From assembly GCA_902500995.1 (NCBI GenBank), contig CABVSR010000003.1, forward strand, positions 182,943 through 246,942: a stretch of DNA of 64,000 nucleotides, in the 5' to 3' direction. This document shows positions 9,342-17,732 of this stretch, one piece after another. The position numbers and the translations under genes are program-made. Below the pieces are notes generated by a model. That model had not been told where the DNA came from. It saw nothing but the letters and a program-made list of their open reading frames with translations, and made no database searches. Origin of the DNA: an uncultured Nitrospira sp. (lineage in GTDB: Bacteria > Nitrospirota > Nitrospiria > Nitrospirales > Nitrospiraceae). Every line of letters begins with the position of its first letter. Positions within the stretch are counted from its first letter, which is position 1.

Positions 9342-10139
9342 ATGAAGAAGGGTGCGATGAAAGCAGTATTCGGCGTTGCGGCCGCGGCATTTTTGGCCGC
9401 GCCCCTCACCTCGTTTGCCGGAGGTACGATCGCCGGGAAAGTGACCTATCCCGGAAAGGCAGAGCAGAAGGAGTTTTCCTTCGCCAAGTTCCCGAACCCG
9501 AAATTTTGCCCGAAGAACCCGAACAAGAGCCTCATGGACGGCGATAAGCGTTTCTTCAAGACCATTGAAGTGGCGAAGGATGGCGGTCTGAAGGGTGCGG
9601 TTGTGGCCGTAGTCGATATCGAGGATCAGGCCTTCCAGGACGGCTTCAAGGGCACCGACGTCATCGCGGAATTCTGTGAATTCCTGCCGTTCAGCGGTGT
9701 GGTGGTGAACAACAAGCCGTTCCGCGCTGAGAATAAGGATGCCGATCCTGATGATCCCAAGTCTGTCCAGGGTGTGTTGCACAACCCGCACAGCTTCACG
9801 GTAAAGGGCTCCACCTCGGCCACCGGTTTCAACATCGGTTTGGCCAAGAAGGGTGATAAGTTGGAGAAGCCCGTCACGTTCCGTGGCGGCGCCGAAAAGG
9901 CCGGGTTCTATCGGTTGCAGTGCGACCAGCACGAGTTCATGCAGTCCTTTTTCCTGCCCGTCTGGAATCCGTACCACGCGGTGGTGAAGGATGACGGCTC
10001 ATTCGAGATCGCGGGCGTGCCTGCCGGCAAGCACAAGGTGGTGGTGTGGCATCCGTTCGTCGGCAAGGGCAAGCTGAATGAATTCGAGATCGAAGTGGCC
10101 GAGGGCGGCACGGCGAACTTGAAGGCTGAAATCAAGTAG
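9342..10139 (+). CDS. Secreted amicyanin-loop cupredoxin-like protein
   Basis: A 265-residue exported protein with a signal peptide ending SFA (about residue 26). It has the same order of parts as the 5196 and 6134 genes: an N-terminal beta segment starting GGTIAGKVTYPG, candidate His ligands 147 and 150 (LHNPHS), C194-x2-H197-x2-M200, then a carboxypeptidase-regulatory-like tail. It is lysine-rich and uses a strong AAGGAGG site and its own promoter and terminator, which suggests high expression. Probable role: periplasmic copper or electron carrier. Copper binding is inferred from the motif only. Confidence 0.88.
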   Translation: MKKGAMKAVFGVAAAAFLAAPLTSFAGGTIAGKVTYPGKAEQKEFSFAKFPNPKFCPKNPNKSLMDGDKRFFKTIEVAKDGGLKGAVVAVVDIEDQAFQDGFKGTDVIAEFCEFLPFSGVVVNNKPFRAENKDADPDDPKSVQGVLHNPHSFTVKGSTSATGFNIGLAKKGDKLEKPVTFRGGAEKAGFYRLQCDQHEFMQSFFLPVWNPYHAVVKDDGSFEIAGVPAGKHKVVVWHPFVGKGKLNEFEIEVAEGGTANLKAEIK

Positions 10140-10172
10140 TCGTTCCTCTTCTGGCGGGACAACCTGTCGACG

Positions 10173-10210
10173 AAAGGGCAGTGGTTCAAGCGGACCACTG
10201 CCCTTTTTGT
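10173..10210 (+). terminator. Terminator of the 9342 gene
   Basis: A perfect 13-bp stem (10173-10185 with 10194-10206), an 8-base loop and a following T run. Confidence 0.88.
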
Positions 10211-10261
10211 TGGTGTGAGCCGCCCGACTCATACAACATCCTTCACGCGCACGGAGTGATG

Positions 10262-10295
10262 TTCAGTGGAGTCCGGCAAAATCTCCTCCACTGAA
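10262..10295. other. Intergenic hairpin without T-tract
   Basis: TTCAGTGGAG at 10262-10271 is complementary to CTCCACTGAA at 10286-10295, with a 14-base loop. It lies between the terminator of the cupredoxin gene and the promoter-like site of the methyltransferase cluster. No U-run follows, so a binding site or a stray structure is as likely as termination. Confidence 0.45.
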
Positions 10296-10346
10296 GAACC
10301 CCGCATCATCATCTGATTTCCTCGGCCGTTCCCGCCCCTGCTCGCC

Positions 10347-10376
10347 TTGCGTTTCCCTTTCTGAACTGGGTAAGAT
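10347..10376 (+). promoter_or_regulatory. Possible promoter of the first bd-like oxidase cluster
   Basis: TTGCGT at 10347-10352 and TAAGAT at 10371-10376 are 18 bases apart, about 38 bases before the GTG start at 10415. Moderate match only. Confidence 0.4.
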
Positions 10377-10414
10377 GACCAACTTTAACGCCATTATTTC
10401 CAAGTGGGGAATCT

Positions 10415-11410
10415 GTGCCTCGCGAACTGTCTCTCGCCGAAGTCTTCCAGTTAGGCTACTACTGGGAGACCAAAATCCTCTTGACTGCCGTGAAGTTAGA
10501 TGTTTTTTCGGTGCTCGACGGCCCCGGCCGTTCCGCCGTGGAAACGGCGCATAAAATCGGTGCTGATCCCCGCGCGCTGGAGTTGCTGCTCAATGCGCTG
10601 GTGGCCATCCGGTTGTTGACGAAAACCGGATCGCTCTATGCCAACACCTCGGTAGCCGCGACCCACCTCGTCAAGCATGGACCGCAATATGTCGGTCATC
10701 TGCTTCTCCTCCATGACGCTGAGTGGGGGAATTGGGGCAAACTGGAGGAGGCCGTCAAAACCGGCCGATCCCCTGTGACGCAACATGTGTTCGAGACGGA
10801 TCCGGCACTGGGCGCCAACGTCCTGTCTGTCTTGCACCGGATCGGCCAGCAGAGCGGGCCTGATCTAGCCAAACGTCTTGCGCTTGGCCAGGCGAAGACC
10901 ATGCTGGATCTTGGCGGTGGCGCCGGCACGAATGCGATCGCCTTTTGTCAGGTGTATCCGTCCCTTTCAGCCACGGTATTCGACCTTGCCACGACCCTGC
11001 CCCTGACGGGACGGACGGTTAAAGATGCAGGCCTCGATGAGAGAATTGCCTTAAAGGCCGGTGACTTCAATCGCGATGCGCTCGGCGGTCCTTATGACGT
11101 GGTGCTGATGTCGGACATCCTCCACTACCAGGATCTTGCGACCAATGCCGCACTGGTCAAAAAAATTCATGGCCATCTCAATCCGGGCGGCCGCCTGATC
11201 ATCAAAGACCGGTTCCTGGATGCGTCGGGCACGAGTCCGGCGTGGACGGCCGCGTTTGCCGTCCATATCCTCGTCAACACGGAACAGGGCGCCTGTTATC
11301 GCACGGCGGAGGCCATGCAATGGATGCACGACGCGGGCTATGTCTCGGTCGAGGAAATTGAGCGGACGGCCGTGGTGCAAGGCGTCAGGTTGAATGCCGG
11401 CCGGAGTTGA
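10415..11410 (+). CDS. SAM-dependent methyltransferase (O-methyltransferase family)
   Basis: A 331-residue protein. Residues 1-95 form a winged-helix dimerisation domain; the C-terminal half is a class I Rossmann methyltransferase with motif I LDLGGGAGTN (about 166-175), a DVVLMSDILHY segment and GGRLIIKDRF. This is the hydroxyindole/acetylserotonin O-methyltransferase-like family. Its substrate cannot be read. The start is GTG at 10415. It heads a tightly packed cluster: the next gene begins 2 bases after its stop, so coexpression with the bd-like oxidase genes is likely. Confidence 0.88.
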   Translation: MPRELSLAEVFQLGYYWETKILLTAVKLDVFSVLDGPGRSAVETAHKIGADPRALELLLNALVAIRLLTKTGSLYANTSVAATHLVKHGPQYVGHLLLLHDAEWGNWGKLEEAVKTGRSPVTQHVFETDPALGANVLSVLHRIGQQSGPDLAKRLALGQAKTMLDLGGGAGTNAIAFCQVYPSLSATVFDLATTLPLTGRTVKDAGLDERIALKAGDFNRDALGGPYDVVLMSDILHYQDLATNAALVKKIHGHLNPGGRLIIKDRFLDASGTSPAWTAAFAVHILVNTEQGACYRTAEAMQWMHDAGYVSVEEIERTAVVQGVRLNAGRS

Positions 11411-11412
11411 CG

Positions 11413-12129
11413 ATGTTTGAATTTTTACGACAGCCGGGGTTCTTCGGGACCCACGCTACGATGGGGGCCGATCTCAGCCAATTGATGGCCACGTTGTTCA
11501 CGGGCCTCTTCATCGTCGGATGGATCCAGGCAAAGCAGCATCGCGGACATCCTCATCACTGGTTGATGCTGGGTGGCATGATCACGATGGTGGGATTTTT
11601 CACCGCCTACTATTTGTTTCGGCAGTTAGGCGTGCTGGCCTTTGAGGGAAAGGAAGGATTCGGCGGGTCGCAAGCGCTGTACGACTACGTCTTTATCCCT
11701 GTGCTCACCGTCCATATCATTCTGGTGATCATCGGGCTGGTGATGGCTGTCTATATGATTGTGTTGGGGTTTCGCTCTCAACAGTTCATCGGCAGCACTC
11801 GTGTGCTCAGTGCCTCACTGCTGCAGACCTCATGGAAAAAAGTCGGAGTGATCTTTGCGGCATTGTTAGCGGTGGTGATGGTGCTTTTCGGGACCAGGGT
11901 GATGTCGGCCGGATTTTCCCTGCGCAAATTGGAAGTCTATCTGGGATTTCTCATCCTGGTGGCGATTGTGTTCGCGGTGGAAATGGCCATTCAGCGGATC
12001 TGGCCGGACGGCGGACAGCGGCATCGGGCGCTCGGCCGATTCACGATGATCGTGTATTGCATCTTGTTCCTGACCGGCACGTTTACGTACGCGATGCTGT
12101 ATGTTTTATACCCGGGGAAAATCGGCTAG
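11413..12129 (+). CDS. DUF420-like integral membrane protein
   Basis: A 238-residue membrane protein with six or seven hydrophobic helices. The ATG at 11413 is preferred to TTG 11407 because GGAG at 11403-11406 is well placed. Histidines at helix ends (HRGHPHH, TVHIILV) match the DUF420 pattern. DUF420 proteins are commonly found next to terminal oxidase genes and may help oxidase assembly or haem/copper handling; that role is inferred here from the bd-like oxidase three genes downstream. Confidence 0.8.
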   Translation: MFEFLRQPGFFGTHATMGADLSQLMATLFTGLFIVGWIQAKQHRGHPHHWLMLGGMITMVGFFTAYYLFRQLGVLAFEGKEGFGGSQALYDYVFIPVLTVHIILVIIGLVMAVYMIVLGFRSQQFIGSTRVLSASLLQTSWKKVGVIFAALLAVVMVLFGTRVMSAGFSLRKLEVYLGFLILVAIVFAVEMAIQRIWPDGGQRHRALGRFTMIVYCILFLTGTFTYAMLYVLYPGKIG

Positions 12130-12162
12130 CGACAGGGAGCGGCGAGAAGGGCTGAACGTCTG

Positions 12163-12657
12163 ATGCTTGTGTGCGGATGCGGCGGATGGATGCATACCGA
12201 GGGGGTCGAGGAGAGACTGTCGCCTGACGGGGAAGCGACATGGTTTATCCGCACGGAATGTCGGCCCTGTCAGTGGGTGATCGGCCTTGATGTGCCGGCA
12301 GGCCAGATCGAAGGGCTTGTGGATCGGTTGATGTGGTCGGATGACGCCAAGCATCGAATAGATCGCGTCCCGCCCTACGCCGCACCGGCGCTACGGGACC
12401 TGGTCGAAGGGTTCGCCAGGACCAGGCGACAGCGGGTCGTCACGTACGAGTTGATCGACCAGGCATTGACCGGCGATGTGGTGGAATGGGATGCCGAGGC
12501 CGAGCAGCGCCTCGCCAATGTCCCCTCGCCTGTTCGGGCGATGGCTCGCATTGAGTTGGAGCGGACGGCCTTGGATCGCGGCGAGCGTTCGGTCAGCGTC
12601 GCCTTGATGGAAGAAGTCAAAGCGCGATATTTCGGCATGGCGGCGCAGCGGCCATAG
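12163..12657 (+). CDS. Zinc-ribbon protein with C-terminal PCP_red domain
   Basis: A 164-residue soluble protein. The N-terminus has CGC (residues 4-6) and CRPC, a likely zinc ribbon. The C-terminal 55 residues (WDAEAEQRLANVPSPVRAMA onward) match the small helical domain found at the end of light-independent protochlorophyllide reductase subunit B (PCP_red). The organism shows no sign of phototrophy here, so the domain must do something else, perhaps binding a metal or tetrapyrrole. It is in the bd-like oxidase cluster. Confidence 0.75.
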   Translation: MLVCGCGGWMHTEGVEERLSPDGEATWFIRTECRPCQWVIGLDVPAGQIEGLVDRLMWSDDAKHRIDRVPPYAAPALRDLVEGFARTRRQRVVTYELIDQALTGDVVEWDAEAEQRLANVPSPVRAMARIELERTALDRGERSVSVALMEEVKARYFGMAAQRP

Positions 12658-12730
12658 TGGGAAGCGGTGAGGCGGCGTGCAGGAGGTCACCGGGTGTCCC
12701 TCCCGTGCCTGGCTCTCGTGACACGGGTGG

Positions 12731-13822
12731 ATGACAATGTTGCATCGGTTGGCCCTACGAGTGCTTCCAAGTTTGACGCTGGCCGTCACGGAAGATTCGG
12801 TTCGTACACGAAAACGCCTCGTCATGTTTGTTCCCGGCCTGGTGGCCTTCGCAGTCTACCGGGCGGCCAAGCAGGGCTTCTCCCTCGCCGATCCCCTGAC
12901 ATTGCTGGTGCTGTGCGGGCTGGTGTCGATGGTGACCGCGCTGTGCGCCTATCGTGTCGGGCGGGCGGTGCCGTTCATGGGACTCATCGCAGCGGATGGA
13001 CTGCAGCGTATCGGTTGGATCCTGGCTTGGATCGGGTTCGTCTACGGTGTGCAATTGTCTCTGCTGGTCTTGGCCCTGTTGTGGCTCGTAGGGTACGACT
13101 ATGCCAAGCATCCCGATGGACCGGCCATGATGGCGCTCATAATTCCCAGCACCGCCGTCGCGCGCGATGCCTTTGAAATCGGCTATATCCGCTGGCTCGA
13201 GGCCAGCGGGCGGCCGCTCGTCACGTTCCCGGATGGCATGGCGTTACGAGGGCTTCTGCAACGATTCGAGCCGGCGCTCATGACCTGGGTCCTGGCAGGC
13301 GCATTGGGGTGCATGACGCTGTCTGTGTTGGCAGCGGCCGTTATAGGCGGTGACTTCGCGGTGTTTGCGCAAGGGGGGATCGTCACCCTAGCGGCCGGCA
13401 CCGTCGGGCTGCTGGCGTTTTTTGCCGGGCAGGGAGCGCAGGCCACCTTCACGTCCAGGCTAGCCGCGACCAGTTGGGGCGAATTGATGAAATTTTGGTG
13501 GTGGCCGGGATTGGCTTTCGCGTCGACGTATTACCTGGTGCTGGTCGGAGGCTGCCTCTACGTGTTGAAGCAGCCGATGAATTCGATGGCATTGTTTGCC
13601 GTGGTAGCCGGGCTCGTCGGCAGCCTCATGCCGTTGTATTGTTATTACTTAGGATATCGGCGAGAGATTGAAAATCGTCAGCCCGGCGGCGTGCCGAGCG
13701 CGTTGCTGCGTTGCCCGTTCGTGATGGGTATTCTCGGCAAGTCCCGCGAAGCCGGGGTTGGTTCGGCCTTGAATGAATCTGCGGCTGTCTTTGACAAAAA
13801 CAGCCAGAGAGTGTCGTCATGA
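12731..13822 (+). CDS. Polytopic membrane protein of unknown function
   Basis: A 363-residue protein with seven or eight predicted transmembrane helices (for example about 34-52, 58-80, 97-125, 180-205, 215-240, 258-282, 290-315). I recognise no family. A WWWP motif and several acidic and His-poor loops are the only marks. Its TGA overlaps the ATG of the bd-like oxidase gene (ATGA at 13819-13822), which argues for translational coupling and a part in the same membrane complex or its assembly. Confidence 0.75.
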   Translation: MTMLHRLALRVLPSLTLAVTEDSVRTRKRLVMFVPGLVAFAVYRAAKQGFSLADPLTLLVLCGLVSMVTALCAYRVGRAVPFMGLIAADGLQRIGWILAWIGFVYGVQLSLLVLALLWLVGYDYAKHPDGPAMMALIIPSTAVARDAFEIGYIRWLEASGRPLVTFPDGMALRGLLQRFEPALMTWVLAGALGCMTLSVLAAAVIGGDFAVFAQGGIVTLAAGTVGLLAFFAGQGAQATFTSRLAATSWGELMKFWWWPGLAFASTYYLVLVGGCLYVLKQPMNSMALFAVVAGLVGSLMPLYCYYLGYRREIENRQPGGVPSALLRCPFVMGILGKSREAGVGSALNESAAVFDKNSQRVSS

Positions 13823-15687
13823 CGAAACGTTCTTCGTTGGCGTCCTTGATCCTTCTCTTCGCAGCTGTGTTCCTGTCGGTAGCCGGCGTCATGGGTCTGA
13901 GTTCTCAGCCCCTGATGGCTGCGGACCCGTCGAGCGATGTGTATTTCCATACGCCCGGCATTCCCAGTGGCCCTTCCGCCCCGACCGCCAATGATAATCA
14001 GTACCCGCAAGTCGGGTCGCTCGATAGCCGGCTGTTGATGTGGTTTATCATTCAACAGCATACGTACTTCGGCGGGTTCGTGTTGGCTCTGCCGGTCTTT
14101 TGCGTCCTGCTGGAGTTGTTGGGGTTAGTCGCCAGAAATCCCGCGATGGCGTTACGGTATGACGGTCTGGCCCAGGATCTGCTCAAGGTAGCCTTGTTGG
14201 CACTGTCCGTCACGGCCGCTGTCGGCAGCCTGATGCTGACGATGTTCATTATCCTGTATCCCAGCTTCATGCAGTACATGGGCGGCACCTTCAAAGGCAT
14301 GATGCCGTTGTATGCGCTGGTTTTTGTCGGCACAACCTTTCTGACGATCGCTTACTACTACAGCTGGGAAAAAATGGCGGCGCCCGGCGCGAAGTGGGTC
14401 CATCTGTCGATCGGACTGCTAGCCGTGGTGTGCGGCACATCCTTACTCTTGCTGGCCAATTCCTGGTCTGCGTTCATGATGGCGCCCTCCGGTGTCGACG
14501 GGCAGGGCCGATATCTCGGCAATCCCTGGCATTTGCTTCGATCCGCACTCTGGAACCCGCTGAACCTGCATCGGTTCCTGGCAGATATCATGTCGGGAGG
14601 CGCGGTGGTGCTGGCCTATGCCTGTTACCGATTTTTTTCAGGAAAGAGCCAGGAGGAGCGCGCCTATTACGATTGGGTCGGCTACGTCTTTCTCTTCGTG
14701 ACAGTGTGCGCGCTGCTGCCGATGCCCTTCGCTGGCTATTGGTTGATGCGCTCGGTCTACGCCTACAGCCAAAGCATGGGTGTCACCATGATGGGCGGGT
14801 TGCTGACCTGGTTGTTCGTGGTGCAGGCGCTGTTGATCGGCGCGCTCTTCCTCGGCGTGAATTATTATCTCTGGCAGAGCATGGGACGTATTCGGGGGGG
14901 CGAACGGTATCAGCCCTATTACCAATATCTTCTGCTGGCGCTGACGGGTTGTCTGTTCATTTGGTTGACTCCGCACACGTTATTGATGACCGGCACGGAA
15001 GTCAAAGCCATGGGCGGTGCGCAGCATCCGGTGATCGGGAACTATGGGGTCATGTCGTCGAAGAACGGGGCGGTCAACGTGATGATCTGCATCACGGCGT
15101 TGAGCTACATCTATTATCGCCGCGCAAACCGGACGATGACGATCTCCTGGGCTAGGACCGGAAATGTCATGCTGGGAGCCTTGTTTGGCCTAGGGGCGGC
15201 GCATATCATTGGGTTGTCGATTTATGGATTTTATCTCCCGGCCAGTCTTCGAGTGGCTTTGTCCGGTCCGCAAGCGGTGACGACCTTGCTGGTGGTCACG
15301 CTGGGGCTGCTGCTCAACCGGCGCATGTTACGCGGCGCGACGATTCATGGCCCGGTGCAGTGGGGGCAGATCTCCATTCGTGGCATGGTGGGTCTGTTCG
15401 GCCTTGCAGCGGCCTTTACCTGGGTCATGGGCTTGATGGGATATATTCGTTCTTCCGGCCGGTTGGCTTGGCATGTCAACGAACTGATGCCCGACACATC
15501 GCCCTGGGCCTTCACCCCTTCGCTCGGGTTTGCGGCGAAGATGGTGACCATCAATATGGTGCTGTTTTGGGGGGCTGTCTTTTTCTTATTCTGGGTGTGC
15601 CAGCGCGGACAGCAGCCGGTGATGCATGAGGATGTGAGCGCGGAAAAAGAGGCGGGATTTTTGCCGTCTCCCACGCATGAAGGCTAG
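13819..15687 (+). CDS. Cytochrome bd-like oxidase protein (CydA-like), copy 1
   Basis: A 622-residue membrane protein with about 13-14 helices. Features shared with CydA are a QQH in the first helix (haem b595-type position), the ANSWxxFMMxPxG segment that follows the second haem region, and a conserved NLHR helix. The E. coli-type quinol loop motif GRQPW is absent; GYWLMRSVYAYSQ stands in that region. Further His conserved with the 19195 copy are TPHT, QHPV and WHVNE in the C-terminal half, which ordinary CydA does not have. Proteins of this kind are known from Nitrospira and were proposed as terminal oxidases accepting electrons from cytochrome c. No CydB gene is present. Electron donor is inferred. 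Confidence 0.85.
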   Translation: MTKRSSLASLILLFAAVFLSVAGVMGLSSQPLMAADPSSDVYFHTPGIPSGPSAPTANDNQYPQVGSLDSRLLMWFIIQQHTYFGGFVLALPVFCVLLELLGLVARNPAMALRYDGLAQDLLKVALLALSVTAAVGSLMLTMFIILYPSFMQYMGGTFKGMMPLYALVFVGTTFLTIAYYYSWEKMAAPGAKWVHLSIGLLAVVCGTSLLLLANSWSAFMMAPSGVDGQGRYLGNPWHLLRSALWNPLNLHRFLADIMSGGAVVLAYACYRFFSGKSQEERAYYDWVGYVFLFVTVCALLPMPFAGYWLMRSVYAYSQSMGVTMMGGLLTWLFVVQALLIGALFLGVNYYLWQSMGRIRGGERYQPYYQYLLLALTGCLFIWLTPHTLLMTGTEVKAMGGAQHPVIGNYGVMSSKNGAVNVMICITALSYIYYRRANRTMTISWARTGNVMLGALFGLGAAHIIGLSIYGFYLPASLRVALSGPQAVTTLLVVTLGLLLNRRMLRGATIHGPVQWGQISIRGMVGLFGLAAAFTWVMGLMGYIRSSGRLAWHVNELMPDTSPWAFTPSLGFAAKMVTINMVLFWGAVFFLFWVCQRGQQPVMHEDVSAEKEAGFLPSPTHEG

Positions 15688-15711
15688 GCAAGGTTTATGA
15701 GGAGTGTCGTG

Positions 15712-16368
15712 ATGGGACCAAGGCTGTGGGTAGTAGGGATGTTGAGCGCGATCGGCTTGTGCGCATTTCTGGGAGATGCCGTGCCGGCCCGGGGTGCCGA
15801 AGCGGGGGTGATGGTGCTGGAGGACTTTCAGTCGGCAGATCAAGACGGGTTTCCTGTCGATTGGCAGCATGAAAACCAGCGCAGCCAAGCCAAGGGGCGG
15901 GATGCATACAAAATTCAATCGGAAGAGAATAAAAAGTTTCTCGCTGCCAAGGATGCGGGGCAGCGTATAAAAAAACGCAAGATCGATTGGGATCCCAAGG
16001 CCTATCCGGTCTTGACCTGGCGATGGCGTCTCCACAAGGCTCCCACCAATTCCGAGCCGGTTGCAGCGCTGTACGCCTCATTGGATACGGATCTCATGTT
16101 CATTCCCGTCTTTACCAAATACATCTGGAGCGCGGGCAAGCCGGTGGGCACGTTCGTCGAAGGCGGCATGTTCAGCGGTTCGGAATTGGTCGTGCAAAGC
16201 GGGGTACTGCCGGTTGGAGAGTGGGTCGAAGAGCGTGTCAATGTCTACGAAGACTTCAAGCGGATTCATAAGCATGAGCCGGCCGAGAAGGCTTGGGGGA
16301 TTTCGCTGTTTGCCGGCCCGGGTGTGGAGATTGATTTCGGCGCGGTGACCGTGGGTCCTGCGAAATAG
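15712..16368 (+). CDS. Exported DUF3047 protein
   Basis: A 218-residue exported protein. ATG 15712 is preferred to 15697 because GAGGAG at 15699-15704 then lies 7 bases upstream and a compact signal peptide follows (cleavage near ARGAEA). The mature part carries the DUF3047 pattern: LEDFQ at its start, LTWRWR, a central VGTFVEGGMF segment, then EWVEERVNVYEDF and a closing GISLFAGP. The fold is probably a jelly-roll; function is unknown. It sits immediately after the bd-like oxidase gene. Confidence 0.8.
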   Translation: MGPRLWVVGMLSAIGLCAFLGDAVPARGAEAGVMVLEDFQSADQDGFPVDWQHENQRSQAKGRDAYKIQSEENKKFLAAKDAGQRIKKRKIDWDPKAYPVLTWRWRLHKAPTNSEPVAALYASLDTDLMFIPVFTKYIWSAGKPVGTFVEGGMFSGSELVVQSGVLPVGEWVEERVNVYEDFKRIHKHEPAEKAWGISLFAGPGVEIDFGAVTVGPAK

Positions 16369-16398
16369 GTCCCAGGCACCGGAGTGAGATGTAAGCGC

Positions 16399-16791
16399 AT
16401 GAACCGACCAACTGCCAGTGGATGGATTGATGTGGTGTTGGGTATTGTGGTCATGACCACGGTCGGAACCCTGATTGGATCGTTTCTTGGGGCTTCGTCC
16501 ATCCCGGTCACAGCCGGATTGGGGATGGCGCTTGGCGCGGTGGTGGGTTATCTGGGCGGACGGAGATTTCTCGTCAGTATTCTCGTCGGTACCGTTTTGG
16601 GAGGCTTGCTCGCCTGGTTGATTGCGGGGATTGAAAAAATGTCATTTGGAGCCGGGGCTGGTGCGGCGATGGGCGGCTTTCTCGGTGTGCAGATATCGAT
16701 GTTGCTGGATGTACGCGCGGCGAGAAAAGCCGCACAAGTTGAGGCAGGTGATGACGCAGGCGCGGGTCACTCGGCAGTGACCAAATCTTGA
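16399..16791 (+). CDS. Small glycine-rich membrane protein
   Basis: A protein of 130 residues (135 if GTG 16384 is used) with four predicted helices rich in glycine-zipper spacing (GLGMALGAVVGYLGG; GAGAGAAMGGFLG). No family recognised. It lies 30 bases after DUF3047 and 15 bases before the next gene, inside the cluster. Confidence 0.65.
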   Translation: MNRPTASGWIDVVLGIVVMTTVGTLIGSFLGASSIPVTAGLGMALGAVVGYLGGRRFLVSILVGTVLGGLLAWLIAGIEKMSFGAGAGAAMGGFLGVQISMLLDVRAARKAAQVEAGDDAGAGHSAVTKS

Positions 16792-16806
16792 GGTGCGAGT
16801 AAGACG

Positions 16807-17721
16807 ATGGAAAACCGAGGCGTACTGATCGGATCGATTATTTTTGTGTTCGGATCTTTCATCTTGATGATTGGGGGGTTGGTCTATGAATCCTACAAGG
16901 CCAAGCAGATGCGCCAATTGGCCCTCTCTATTGTGACGGAAGCCAAGCCTGTCGCTGCGCCAGCAGCTCAGGATTTTTCTATGTACAAGACCTTTATCGG
17001 AGATGATGGCCGGGAAATGGTGCAAATTTCCGAAGGGCCGTTCGTGATGGGGAGCCGCGACAACGATAGCGATCCGGATGAAAAGCCCGAGCATCAAGTG
17101 TATTTAAAGACCTACTTTCTGGACAAGCACGAGGTGACCCAGGATTCGTATGATCGGTTTCTCAAGATGACGAAGAGGGTGAAGCGGAAAATTGAGGTCT
17201 TTGAGGACGATCCTGCCAAATTGCTGAAGCCGGAATATCCGGCCATCGCCGTGACCTGGGATGATGCGGAGGCCTATTGCAAATGGGCGGGCAAGCGATT
17301 GCCGACTGAGGCGGAATGGGAAAAGGCTGCCCGCGGAGAGGGGAAGCGTCGCTATGCATGGGGTGATGAGTTTGTCTCTGGATACGCCAACATCGATGGC
17401 ACGGAAGACGGCTTCCGTTATCTTGCCCCTCCGGGATCCTTCGAGTCGGGGCGCAGTCCGTATGGCATTTACGACATGACGGGGAATGTCGGCGAATGGG
17501 TCGCGGATGTGTATGAGGAAAATTTTTATCGCGCGTCGCCCTATCGAGATCCGAAGGGGCCGGATCAGGGTGAACAACGCATCATTCGCGGCGGTTCGTG
17601 GAGGGAAACAAAGCGGAATGTGCGCTCATCCAAGCGGTTCCAGGCGAAACCCTGGCGTCATGATATCACGGTTGGATTTCGTTGCGCGAAAGACATTGAT
17701 GCCGACACCGCAGTGAAGTAA
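16807..17721 (+). CDS. Membrane-anchored FGE-sulfatase-fold protein
   Basis: A 304-residue protein with one N-terminal transmembrane helix (about 7-27) and a formylglycine-generating-enzyme (SUMF1/EgtB/PvdO) fold facing the periplasm: VQISEGPFVMGS, the AVTWDDAEAYCKWAGKRLPT region, and GFRCAKD at the end. The RGGSW segment (RIIRGGSW) is present, but the paired active-site cysteines of true FGE are not seen in the RGGSW-to-GFRC interval, so sulfatase activation is unlikely. Known non-FGE members bind or oxidise other ligands or act as structural parts. Confidence 0.85.
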   Translation: MENRGVLIGSIIFVFGSFILMIGGLVYESYKAKQMRQLALSIVTEAKPVAAPAAQDFSMYKTFIGDDGREMVQISEGPFVMGSRDNDSDPDEKPEHQVYLKTYFLDKHEVTQDSYDRFLKMTKRVKRKIEVFEDDPAKLLKPEYPAIAVTWDDAEAYCKWAGKRLPTEAEWEKAARGEGKRRYAWGDEFVSGYANIDGTEDGFRYLAPPGSFESGRSPYGIYDMTGNVGEWVADVYEENFYRASPYRDPKGPDQGEQRIIRGGSWRETKRNVRSSKRFQAKPWRHDITVGFRCAKDIDADTAVK

Positions 17722-17732
17722 CCAGTCGCACC

